From the IMG/VR virus record IMGVR_UViG_3300010885_037016, positions 1 to 36,513 of that record: a DNA stretch of 36,513 nt; one strand, 5' to 3'. Origin of the DNA: a virus. The position numbers and the translations under genes are program-made. Below the pieces are notes generated by a model. It was not told the DNA's origin and did no database searches. It saw only the letters and a program-made list of their open reading frames with translations. Below, piece after piece: positions 1 through 7,968 of this stretch; the stretch's first letter is position 1, and each line of letters starts with the position of its first letter.

Positions 1-187
1 GTCCAAACTAAACAGCAAGGCGTTTGAGGATAACTTTGACAGGATCTTCCGCAAGGTGAAAGAGGAAGCGCCTGAGCTGTGGACTGAGGAAGACGAAAAA
101 AGGGTCGACATTATTGGACAAAACGGTCCTGTCGGATATAGCATAGAAGAAATGTACGCAGAAGGGGAGAAAGACTATGGAGCTTGA
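1..187 (+). CDS. C-terminal end of an unknown protein (5' truncated by window edge)
   Basis: An open frame enters from the left edge (first full codon at base 2) and runs 61 codons to a TGA at 185-187. The visible part is short, charged and acidic, with a segment reading FEDNFDRIFRKVKEEAPELW near its beginning, and looks like a soluble helical protein. It overlaps the start of the next gene by 11 bases, so the two are probably translated from one message that continues towards the polymerase. I do not recognise a family, and the N-terminus is outside the window. The reading frame is supported by its continuity and the compact overlap only. Confidence 0.6.
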   Translation, partial: SKLNSKAFEDNFDRIFRKVKEEAPELWTEEDEKRVDIIGQNGPVGYSIEEMYAEGEKDYGA

Positions 188-416
188 TAGTTTAGACCCC
201 GAGGCTCTTTTGATGGAGCCTCGGGAGTATTATGACAAGTGCATCGTAGGGATGACCTACGATGGTTCTAAAGTAATCTATGACACACACTTAGTATTGC
301 AGTCTTTAATGGAAGACCAGGGAATGACAGACGAAGAAGCGCTTGACTGGTTTGAATATAACATGTTAGGATCTTACTTGGGTGAGGGAACACCCATATT
401 TATAGTAACAGAATAG
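177..416 (+). CDS. Hypothetical 79-residue phage protein
   Basis: This is a complete small frame starting at ATG 177, with a purine-rich GGGGAG stretch about eight bases upstream as ribosome binding site. The protein is acidic, with the segments DGSKVIYDTHLVLQSLMED and TDEEALDWFEYNMLGSYLG, consistent with a small alpha/beta fold; it has no signal peptide or membrane segment. It sits between the truncated upstream gene and a tRNA, just before the DNA polymerase, in the plus-strand (presumably early or replication) part of the genome. Small proteins of this style are common in the early regions of tailed phages, but I cannot assign a function. Confidence 0.75.
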   Translation: MELDSLDPEALLMEPREYYDKCIVGMTYDGSKVIYDTHLVLQSLMEDQGMTDEEALDWFEYNMLGSYLGEGTPIFIVTE

Positions 417-423
417 TAATACA

Positions 424-497
424 GCGGGATTAGTTTAATGGCAAAACAGCAGTTTTCCAAACTTCGGTCGCGGGTTCGATTCCCGCATCCCGCTCCA
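424..497 (+). tRNA. tRNA-Gly (anticodon UCC)
   Basis: This is a complete 74-base cloverleaf. The acceptor stem GCGGGAT (424-430) pairs perfectly with ATCCCGC (487-493), followed by discriminator T and an encoded CCA (495-497). The T arm is the canonical GCGGG-TTCGATT-CCCGC. The anticodon loop TTTCCAA gives anticodon TCC, reading GGA and probably GGG. The anticodon stem (GCAGT/ACTTC) has one C-T mismatch, a small deviation from a perfect stem. It lies alone between a small early gene and the DNA polymerase, on the same strand. The window's Gly-rich adhesin genes use many GGA and GGG codons, so it may support their translation (inference). Confidence 0.95.
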
Positions 498-532
498 ACA
501 GGGATACGTCCCATAGCCTTAGGAGCATTAAA

Positions 533-2443
533 ATGGTCTACTCAATTGACTTTGAAACACGTAGTTATATCGATCTAAAAGATCGTGGCTTAGATGTATA
601 TGCCAACGATCCATCCACAGAAGTTATCTGCATCGCTTACGGCACAGAACCAGAAAATGTTTTGGTTAACGAGCCAAACAGCGATACCCTCAAGTATCTA
701 TTAAAACATGTTGAAAAAGGTGGCAAGATCCAAGCATGGAATGCCATGTTTGAATACACCATTTGGAATTGCGTATGCGTTCCAAAATATGGGTGGCCTC
801 CACTTAAATTAGAACAATGTATCGACACGATGGGAATTGCTGCGGCCAATAATATTCCACAGAGTTTGGAAGATGCCGGTGCTGCAATTAATTCTGATTA
901 TCAAAAAGACCCGATCGGTAAGCAACTCATTCAAAAACTATGCAAACCATACAAAAATGGGTTTAATTATGATCCCGAGCTATTAAAACAGCTATTTGAG
1001 TACTGTAAAACCGACGTAAAGACTGAGATGGCCATAGGACGCAAGTTAAAGGACCTCTCGCCGCTTGAGTATAAGATCTGGACCCTTACTAACAGGATCA
1101 ATGTGATCGGCGTTCCTGTGTCGATTGTGGAGGTCGAAAATGCAGTGCGTGCCGTAAAAAATGCACAAAAGGCACTTGATGATGAATTATTTGCATTTAC
1201 TGGATGTAAACCATCGGAAAGACAAAAAATATTAAATTGGTTAAATTCTCACGGCGCCAATTTAGAAAACTTAACCGCTGAGACAGTGACCGAAAAATTA
1301 AAACGCGGTGGACTACATCCAAAAGTAAAACGTGCGTTAGAATTACGTCAAGAAGGAAGTCAAACTAGCGTGGCTAAGTACGCTAAAATATTGGAGATAC
1401 AACGAAATGGACGAATTAGAAATACGCTGGTCTATCATGGGGCGAGTACGGGCCGTTGGGCTTCTCGCGGCGGACTCAATTTACAAAATATCGCGCGGCC
1501 TACACTTAGTGATAGCGAGATTGAGGACGCGATCCCGCGAGTCTTTGGCCAAGGAATTGGCACCATGCAAGAATTGTCATCATTGGTTAGAAGTGCAATC
1601 AAAGCTCCTGACGGACAAACCTTCGTGGACGTCGATTTTAGCTCGATCGAAAATAGAGTGGGTGTCTATTTGGCAGGACAAACGGACAAAGTAGAAATGT
1701 TTAGGCAAGGACTAGACGAATATAAAATGTTTGCGTCTAGCGCACTTTATCGCATTCCGTATGAAGAAGTTACCAAAGAACAGCGACAAATTGCGAAATC
1801 CGCAGTTTTAGGCTGTATGTTTGGCCAAGGATCCAAGGGACTTGTGGATTACGCAAAAGGCATGGGGGTATCTATGTCAATCGGAGAATCAGAAAAAGCA
1901 GTAGAAAGTTATCGGCAATCGTATACCAAGGTTAAAGCTTTATGGTCTCAGTGCGAACAAGCGGCAATTGAAGCAATTGAACATCCGGGTCGAACGGTTA
2001 AAGCCGGTGATAAGCTTGTTATTCGTGCTGACAAATATGGTCTTAGCTTAAGGTTACCAAGTGGCAGGTCGATCTATTGGCAGAAGCCTGAGGTGGCAGA
2101 GGAAATGAAACCGTGGGGGCAATTGGGCAAAACTGTTAAGGTAATGAGTGTAAATACTTACACACGTAAGTGGGGACTTAATCCATTGATTGGCAGCTCG
2201 ATCTTTCAGAGTGCCACACAAGGGACGGCTCGAGACTTCTTAGCGTTCTCTATGTTGAGCCTAGATAAAGCAGGATACCAGATTGTCAACTCCATCCACG
2301 ATGAAGTGTTGTTGTTGGTTGACGAGGAGAGAAAAGATATTGCGCTAGAGGACGTGATCAACATCATGACGACGCCCCCTAGTTGGGCCCCAGAATTTCC
2401 CTTAGCTGCAGAGGGATGGGTTGGAACCCGTTACCGTAAATAG
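533..2443 (+). CDS. polA: Family A DNA polymerase with 3'-5' exonuclease domain
   Basis: This is the phage replicative polymerase. Exonuclease motifs are visible near the N-terminus: DFETRS with D6 and E8, the NAMFE block (N70-E74) and YCKTD (Y157, D161). The polymerase part shows TGRWASRGGLNLQN (template/primer contact), motif A DVDFSS (D366, D368), motif B RQIAKSAVLGCMFGQG (R418, K422, L426, F430) and motif C SIHDE (H589, D590, E591). There is no 5'-3' exonuclease domain. At 636 residues it fits the compact phage class. The position equivalent to E. coli Pol I Phe762 is Leu (L426), and Tyr766 is Phe (F430). An AGGAG seven bases before the ATG supports this start. The stop abuts the stop of the convergent late gene. 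Confidence in function is very high. Confidence 0.97.
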   Translation: MVYSIDFETRSYIDLKDRGLDVYANDPSTEVICIAYGTEPENVLVNEPNSDTLKYLLKHVEKGGKIQAWNAMFEYTIWNCVCVPKYGWPPLKLEQCIDTMGIAAANNIPQSLEDAGAAINSDYQKDPIGKQLIQKLCKPYKNGFNYDPELLKQLFEYCKTDVKTEMAIGRKLKDLSPLEYKIWTLTNRINVIGVPVSIVEVENAVRAVKNAQKALDDELFAFTGCKPSERQKILNWLNSHGANLENLTAETVTEKLKRGGLHPKVKRALELRQEGSQTSVAKYAKILEIQRNGRIRNTLVYHGASTGRWASRGGLNLQNIARPTLSDSEIEDAIPRVFGQGIGTMQELSSLVRSAIKAPDGQTFVDVDFSSIENRVGVYLAGQTDKVEMFRQGLDEYKMFASSALYRIPYEEVTKEQRQIAKSAVLGCMFGQGSKGLVDYAKGMGVSMSIGESEKAVESYRQSYTKVKALWSQCEQAAIEAIEHPGRTVKAGDKLVIRADKYGLSLRLPSGRSIYWQKPEVAEEMKPWGQLGKTVKVMSVNTYTRKWGLNPLIGSSIFQSATQGTARDFLAFSMLSLDKAGYQIVNSIHDEVLLLVDEERKDIALEDVINIMTTPPSWAPEFPLAAEGWVGTRYRK

Positions 2444-4900
2444 TTATCTATTGTTTGCAAACCCTGGCATTGTGTAATTTAAACCACCGCCCATTGGTAA
2501 AGACAGCACGGGACCGCCTTCGGCTTTTGACTCCGGTTCTTGACTACCTAAAGCTCCCAATCCAGCGGCGCCGGCACCATACATCGGTTTGTTACCTTCG
2601 ATAAAACCTTTTAATACTTCATCAGGAGTTTGGCCTGTCACTCGACTGGTGCGATGGATCATCTCATTGATCTCTTGCATCATTGGTTTACCTCCGTAAC
2701 CTTTACCACCAGCCCAAGCAACTTCTTGAAAGTTAACTGGAGATACGCCTCTTTGAGCAGCTAGATCATTAATAGTTTGCTCATTAACACCATACCATTC
2801 GGGGGCTTTTTTTCCTTTGGGGTCAAACAAAGCCATCATTTGCTCATCAATTGTTGGCCGATCTTGGTGCCCCATAAAATCAGCTGCAAAATTATATCGT
2901 TTTGGGTTATTAATCGGATCTATCCCACCTAGTTCATTTAGCTTTTTAGCTTGATCAATATTGGTTGCAATAAATCGACCTCCTACCGGAAAAGGTAAAT
3001 CGTAGGTATTTTCTGGCAATTCTTTACCAGTGTTTTTTACAAAGTTTGTGTATGCGGCAGTCATTAAGTTTGCGTTAGGATCTGCCCCACCGGTTGTCGC
3101 AGCCAATGGTTCAGCAAATCTTGATTTAAATGCAGCGCGACCTTCTTCAGGACCTAAATGTTTAATAAATTCGTCTTCTAATTGCTTCATTGCATAGAAG
3201 TCGTGAGCGTTTGGACTACCTTCAGCAGTATCGTATGCGGCATTTAAACGAGCAACAGATTCAGGACTACTAGCTTTTGCTTGATGGGTAGCCAATGTTT
3301 CTGCTTTTTTAGGAAGCGTTACATCAATTGTTCTGACAGGAAGCGGATAATTAGCTGGGTCTACATGAGAACGTTGACTAATATCAAAATGCGGAGTGTA
3401 CTGACCTTTGTCAATTTCCATTTGAGCAGCTTTACGCGCTTTTTGTACAGCTAAAGCTTCAGGAGACAAGTCTTTGCCTAAATACTCGTTACCTTTTTTT
3501 GGATCAATTTTTAAAACAGGCGGAGCAACATCTGGGTAATTTTTAGCTACTTTAGCCTCATCGTATCCAAATCGTTCACCTAATGGTCTTAATATTTCGC
3601 CAAGTTTTTTACCACCGGCTCCGGCGATAGAACCTACACCCATAGGGCCAAAATTCATCGCTAAGTCTTGAGCATATTTAGCATCCGCTTTTGGTAGATG
3701 TGTTAGCTCGTGTTTAGCTTGAGGTAAGAAATGACTAATGTCTGTATTGCCCGCTAATAAGTCTTCTAGAGCACCGGTTGATAGTTGAAACTTTTGAGCG
3801 TCTGTTTTTGCAAGGCCACCATCCGCATAGCCATCACGTCCAAGGTATTTATCAATCAAACCGTTAATTGCAGGGGCAGCCATTCCAGCTGCAGCACCTA
3901 CGCCTTTAGTAACGGGACTTGGAAGCACTGTTGCTGCTGAACCTAAAGCACCTAAACCACTAATTAAAGCTCTGCCATAATCTCCGTGTTGGTATCTGTT
4001 ATATGCATCCTGACCTTCACCTAGTGCGCCGGCTCCAGCCAAAGCATGTCCCACTACCGGAATATTCGATATTTTTGAAAGGACGTCAGTAACAGGTTTT
4101 GCTGCTTTAATAGCTTTTGTAACCGGGGATGCAAATCGTTTTGCTGCGTTTGTAGCATTTTCTACACGTCCAGCAATACTAGCATCGTGTGCAGCTTTAG
4201 CGGCTTTTTCAGCATTTAGTTTAGCAGACATTCTAGCTTCATGCTCTAAATGAGCATCTGCAAGGGCATTTTCAACTCGTGCAGCGTGGGCATCTTTTAA
4301 AGGATTTTTATATTGTTCTTTAATATAGGATTGAGTATCAAAAGTTTTAGGTGTTGCAATTTTCATATTTTCAGCAACTCCAAAATTGGGATCGCCAATA
4401 AAATTTTGATGTACTTCATTTCCTACAATTTGATCTACGTTATGTACAGCATTAGATACGGCACCTTCTCCAAAACCATATGGAGATCCTTTAGCAGCTC
4501 CAGCTTCTGAAACCGAAGGAATTTCAATAGGGGTAGGCTCAGAACTTGGAATAGAACTTGGTTCTGACATACCTTGTAAAGATTGAGGTTCGGAAGTCCC
4601 TGGTAATTTATCTGCAATTTTATGAGCAAGACTATACAAACCTTTTCCAGTTTTTCCGGAAACACTTAAAGCTCCTCCAGCCACTCCACCTGCTACTGCA
4701 GCATTTGTAGGGTCCCCTTCATAATCTCCAGAGGGTTGAGCTCCAGCAAAATGATTAGCAATATCAGAATATGAACTACCAGCTTTAATTGCGGCATCGA
4801 CAGATTTAGGATCTTCACCATGATGGGCTGCTAAAGTTCTAGCAATCTCTTCTTCCGAAAATCCAGCTTGTCTGGCCGCTGCAATATCAAAATCATCCAT
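2444..4900 (-). CDS. Putative internal virion / DNA ejection protein, 818 residues
   Basis: This is the last gene of the minus-strand late region. The N-terminus has two short helical motifs typical of podovirus ejection proteins (ARQAGFSEEEIARTLA at 9-24 and AAIKAGSSYSDIANHF at 36-51). An Ala/Gly-rich stretch follows (65-90), then a Ser/Pro linker (100-130), a long Ala/Lys-rich helical section (200-275) and Gly/Ala-rich, possibly membrane-active segments around 282-345. YADGGL (358-363) and KAEGGPV (about 792-798) are short Gly-Gly motifs shared with neighbouring virion proteins. A HELTH sequence at 397-401 matches the HExxH zinc-protease signature, but no third ligand is evident. The ATG overlaps the upstream gene's stop by eight bases, so translation is probably coupled. 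Position after the transglycosylase protein fits an ejectosome component. The exact role is inference. Confidence 0.75.
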   Translation of the reverse strand: MDDFDIAAARQAGFSEEEIARTLAAHHGEDPKSVDAAIKAGSSYSDIANHFAGAQPSGDYEGDPTNAAVAGGVAGGALSVSGKTGKGLYSLAHKIADKLPGTSEPQSLQGMSEPSSIPSSEPTPIEIPSVSEAGAAKGSPYGFGEGAVSNAVHNVDQIVGNEVHQNFIGDPNFGVAENMKIATPKTFDTQSYIKEQYKNPLKDAHAARVENALADAHLEHEARMSAKLNAEKAAKAAHDASIAGRVENATNAAKRFASPVTKAIKAAKPVTDVLSKISNIPVVGHALAGAGALGEGQDAYNRYQHGDYGRALISGLGALGSAATVLPSPVTKGVGAAAGMAAPAINGLIDKYLGRDGYADGGLAKTDAQKFQLSTGALEDLLAGNTDISHFLPQAKHELTHLPKADAKYAQDLAMNFGPMGVGSIAGAGGKKLGEILRPLGERFGYDEAKVAKNYPDVAPPVLKIDPKKGNEYLGKDLSPEALAVQKARKAAQMEIDKGQYTPHFDISQRSHVDPANYPLPVRTIDVTLPKKAETLATHQAKASSPESVARLNAAYDTAEGSPNAHDFYAMKQLEDEFIKHLGPEEGRAAFKSRFAEPLAATTGGADPNANLMTAAYTNFVKNTGKELPENTYDLPFPVGGRFIATNIDQAKKLNELGGIDPINNPKRYNFAADFMGHQDRPTIDEQMMALFDPKGKKAPEWYGVNEQTINDLAAQRGVSPVNFQEVAWAGGKGYGGKPMMQEINEMIHRTSRVTGQTPDEVLKGFIEGNKPMYGAGAAGLGALGSQEPESKAEGGPVLSLPMGGGLNYTMPGFANNR

Positions 4901-6983
4901 GGTTTTTCTTCTTAAAGAAAGAGTTAAGATCAGGTTTATTTTTATTTAATAAAGAATTATAATATGAGGGATCTTGTTGTTTTGCCGAATCAACCCAATT
5001 TTTAAACGATGGATCCCACTTAGCTTCAACAGCCAATGCTTGAGGAGTTTGCAAGAATGAATAATAATTTGCCTCACCAGACGGATCGGCTTTGCTATAT
5101 TTATCCCATAAAGGTGCTAAATCTTTAGCTTTTTGAGCGGCCAATTTAATTAATTTTGCATTCATGATATTGGTTGACGCTGGGAATTCAGTTCCTACAC
5201 CTTTAGCTTTTGCAGCCATTTGTTCAAGACCTAAACCTAAACGAGCACCGGAGCCAGCAAACATTTCTGCGGCATAATGCAATCCTAATTTTTGAGCATC
5301 TGAATTAGTAGTAGCCCTACGTTGAGATTGAGTAAGTCCTAACTTATCAGTTTTTGGGTTCATAGCGGACATTACAGATTCAGCAGCATTTTCTAGTGTA
5401 GGGGATATTGACAGTCCAGACAAGATCGGGGCCGCAATACCTTTTTGTTGCTTATAACCAAACTCATCTGGATGTCTAGTAGCATGGTCTGTTACGTTAT
5501 CTGCTGAAGCAATAACTTCTTTAGCCTGATCAGCCAATCCTAACATTTTAGCCGCAGCTTCTCCAGTTTTTGTACCTAAAGATTCTTTACCTTTTAAACT
5601 AGCTGCATGAGTGGCAACAGCCTCATCAATATCAGCTTTTTGAGCCGCTTCCAATTGAGATTTATGTTTAGCAAAATCTGCACTGTTTTGTTCTCCGCCT
5701 TTAGAAGCCCATTCAGCTTCAACCCTAGCTGCGTTCCGTCCTGTTGTTTGAACTGGCGCAGTCTCTACAGGAGAAGGTTGTTGAGTACTTGCAACATGAG
5801 CAAGATGTGCTTTAGCAACATAGTCTCTTACATCGGCAGGCATTTTGTTAATATTGGCACCTTCGGCAATCCATTTATCTACATTACCAGGACCCCAATT
5901 ATATGCAGCGGTTCCTAAAGAGTCATCACCATAATGTTTAACAAGCGCGGCATGGTAATCCGTACCTACGCGAACACGTTCAGCTTCGTCATGAGCTTTA
6001 TCGCCCGTCAATTGAGCTGGTTGAACACCAAAACCTGGATTTAATGATGTTTTATCCATCACTTGCATTTCACTTTTAGCGGATCCTTGACCCGGTACAT
6101 TAGGGCCAACGGCGTACGGACTATTACCAGACTCTACCTTAGCAATATCTTTTGGTGAGATGCCAGGAGTTGTTTGGATTGGCGCCGTAGGAGCTAATTG
6201 TCGTGGCGCAGTGAGGGCTGGTTGTTGTGGTGCCGTAGTGGCTGGTTGTGAAGATATTCCACTGTCAGCCATAATTGGCGTTCCGTTAGGGAGTTTACCG
6301 GAACGTTGAATTTTTTGCCATTGTTGCGCGTTAAAATCGCCTTGATGAACTTTTCCATCAAGCGTTTTATATGTATAAAGTTCTTGTTTAAGCGCAGGGG
6401 CACTATTTTGAAAATCTACATTTGATTTAGAAATATCTTCTGATACTTTAGATAAATATTTAATAGCATCTGCTTCACCCTCTGGGCCTTGAGATCTTAA
6501 AAATGCTGCGTACTTTAAAGCTTCTGGAGGTATCCCAGTTGTGGACATTCCTCCGGAATCGGTACCTGATCCAGTGTTTGATTTGTTAAATTGATCCCAA
6601 GATTTTGCCCTTTGAGCTTGCAAATCTTGGGACGCCTTAAATTGTGCAAGTTGTAATTGCATATCTAAAGTATTTTTAGATCGTTCATCTTGAAGTCTAC
6701 GACGATCTGTTTGAGCCTGTGGATTTCCTGCAAGACTAGCATCTTGAAGAGCGTTAGTAAATTTAGAAAAAGGTGTCTCTTGACGGTCGTTAATAAACTT
6801 TTGCATGTTAGCTAAAACGGCTTCTGAGTTAGAAGACGATAAAACACCTTTAGCCCCCTTAGGCCCTGGAACAGGGAAAAAACTTCCAAGTCCTGAAGGT
6901 GAACTATCAGCTGGAGACGTGGTAGGAATACCGCCAGACTCTCCTGGTAGAATGTTACTAGATAGTGCGTCTAATGCTGCCAT
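4893..6983 (-). CDS. Internal virion protein with lytic transglycosylase (SLT) domain
   Basis: A 696-residue protein with a family 23-like soluble lytic transglycosylase domain at about 275-400: catalytic Glu in KVESG (E284), the substrate-site block SEMQVMDKTSLNPGFGV (304-320) and the AAYNWGPGNVDKW block (359-371). Such domains in short-tailed phages (T7 gp16 is the known example) open peptidoglycan locally as DNA enters the cell. An N-terminal helical, Gln/Lys-rich region (60-135) and a Pro/Gln/Thr linker (247-273) precede it; the C-terminal half is Ala/Lys-rich and helical with no recognisable enzyme. An AGGA seven bases upstream of the ATG supports the start. It overlaps the 818-residue gene by eight bases. 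The usual SLT Gly before the MQ pair is replaced here (KSEMQ), a minor oddity. Confidence 0.9.
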   Translation of the reverse strand: MAALDALSSNILPGESGGIPTTSPADSSPSGLGSFFPVPGPKGAKGVLSSSNSEAVLANMQKFINDRQETPFSKFTNALQDASLAGNPQAQTDRRRLQDERSKNTLDMQLQLAQFKASQDLQAQRAKSWDQFNKSNTGSGTDSGGMSTTGIPPEALKYAAFLRSQGPEGEADAIKYLSKVSEDISKSNVDFQNSAPALKQELYTYKTLDGKVHQGDFNAQQWQKIQRSGKLPNGTPIMADSGISSQPATTAPQQPALTAPRQLAPTAPIQTTPGISPKDIAKVESGNSPYAVGPNVPGQGSAKSEMQVMDKTSLNPGFGVQPAQLTGDKAHDEAERVRVGTDYHAALVKHYGDDSLGTAAYNWGPGNVDKWIAEGANINKMPADVRDYVAKAHLAHVASTQQPSPVETAPVQTTGRNAARVEAEWASKGGEQNSADFAKHKSQLEAAQKADIDEAVATHAASLKGKESLGTKTGEAAAKMLGLADQAKEVIASADNVTDHATRHPDEFGYKQQKGIAAPILSGLSISPTLENAAESVMSAMNPKTDKLGLTQSQRRATTNSDAQKLGLHYAAEMFAGSGARLGLGLEQMAAKAKGVGTEFPASTNIMNAKLIKLAAQKAKDLAPLWDKYSKADPSGEANYYSFLQTPQALAVEAKWDPSFKNWVDSAKQQDPSYYNSLLNKNKPDLNSFFKKKNHG

Positions 6984-7011
6984 TTAAGAATCCTATATAA
7001 ATAAAGCGATG

Positions 7012-7968
7012 TTAAATTCCTAAAGCACCCATTAAAGTGGATCCGATTGTTGTATCGATAGGAGAGTAAACACTTGTATTAGTTGGGTCTGTTGGTCCAG
7101 ACCCTAAAATTGTTGGAAACGTTCCAGGGGTGGCTCCTGATGTATCAATATTAGGAATGCCTGAAATTGGGTTTGTTGAATTGGGTGTTGATCCCGATCC
7201 AAAGATAGCGTCTAATATACTTTGTCCAGCATTATTAATTGGGGTTGTTATAGATGGAGGTAGATTATTATAAATACCAGCGAGTTGTCCCGCTTGAGTT
7301 AATGGAGATGTTGCCTCAGTAGCCGTCACGGTTGCTGGTGGCTTAATGTTACCTAACAAAGCAGTTAATGCAGTAGCTTGTCTTGTTGGATCTGTTTGTT
7401 GGAGTTGACCTAAAGTACTTTCTGTTGAGGTACCTTGAGTACCTACGTTAGTTAATGCGTTAGCGGCGTTTACACCGGTTTGTTGGTTTGACAAAGCCTC
7501 TTGCATCTGTTTAGTAAACAAATCACCTTGGGCGTTTGTCAGTGCAGTATCTGCAGCAGTATCACCACGCAATGATCCAAAGTTTCCTCCAGCAATAGAC
7601 CCGGCATCCGATGGCGCTACAATTTGAGGAATTAAATTGTGCAGTTGATCGTTTTGAGCTTGGAACAAACCGCCCATTGCTGTGTTAGTATTTGGTTTTA
7701 CTGCGCCAGTTGTAGGGTCAGTGAGCCAAGGATTTGCAGCACCGGTCGCAATAGTATTTAAAGTGCCCTGAGCTTGTGTAAATGGGTTTGTTGCCGGGTT
7801 ACTCAAGTTGTTGATTGCAGTGCCCGCAACGGTATCATTAAGGGCAGGCATGTTATTGACACCCGTAGTTGACATATTAACCGCGTTTTGTTGGGCGGTA
7901 TCATACCATTTAGGTAATGTAGTTTGACTTACCGTTTGATTGGTTAGTAGTGAGCTAAGTCCTGACAT
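7012..7968 (-). CDS. Putative virion / ejection-associated protein, 318 residues
   Basis: No enzyme motif is visible. The protein is rich in Asn, Thr, Ala, Gln and Gly, poor in charged residues, and has no signal peptide or clear membrane helix. The first residues (SSLLTNQTVSQTTLPKWYDT) and repeated QAQ/NAQ helical stretches resemble small proteins placed beside the ejection proteins of short-tailed phages. Its ATG overlaps the stop of the 370-residue repeat protein in a TAATG arrangement, indicating translational coupling, and 28 bases separate it from the transglycosylase gene. By context I infer an internal or tail-tip virion protein injected or assembled with the transglycosylase protein. 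It could equally be an assembly chaperone. Confidence 0.6.
   Translation of the reverse strand: MSGLSSLLTNQTVSQTTLPKWYDTAQQNAVNMSTTGVNNMPALNDTVAGTAINNLSNPATNPFTQAQGTLNTIATGAANPWLTDPTTGAVKPNTNTAMGGLFQAQNDQLHNLIPQIVAPSDAGSIAGGNFGSLRGDTAADTALTNAQGDLFTKQMQEALSNQQTGVNAANALTNVGTQGTSTESTLGQLQQTDPTRQATALTALLGNIKPPATVTATEATSPLTQAGQLAGIYNNLPPSITTPINNAGQSILDAIFGSGSTPNSTNPISGIPNIDTSGATPGTFPTILGSGPTDPTNTSVYSPIDTTIGSTLMGALGI

Noticed and set aside
1407-1694. Second plus-strand frame inside the DNA polymerase
   Set aside because: It overlaps the essential polymerase motif region in another frame and shows no recognisable protein features.
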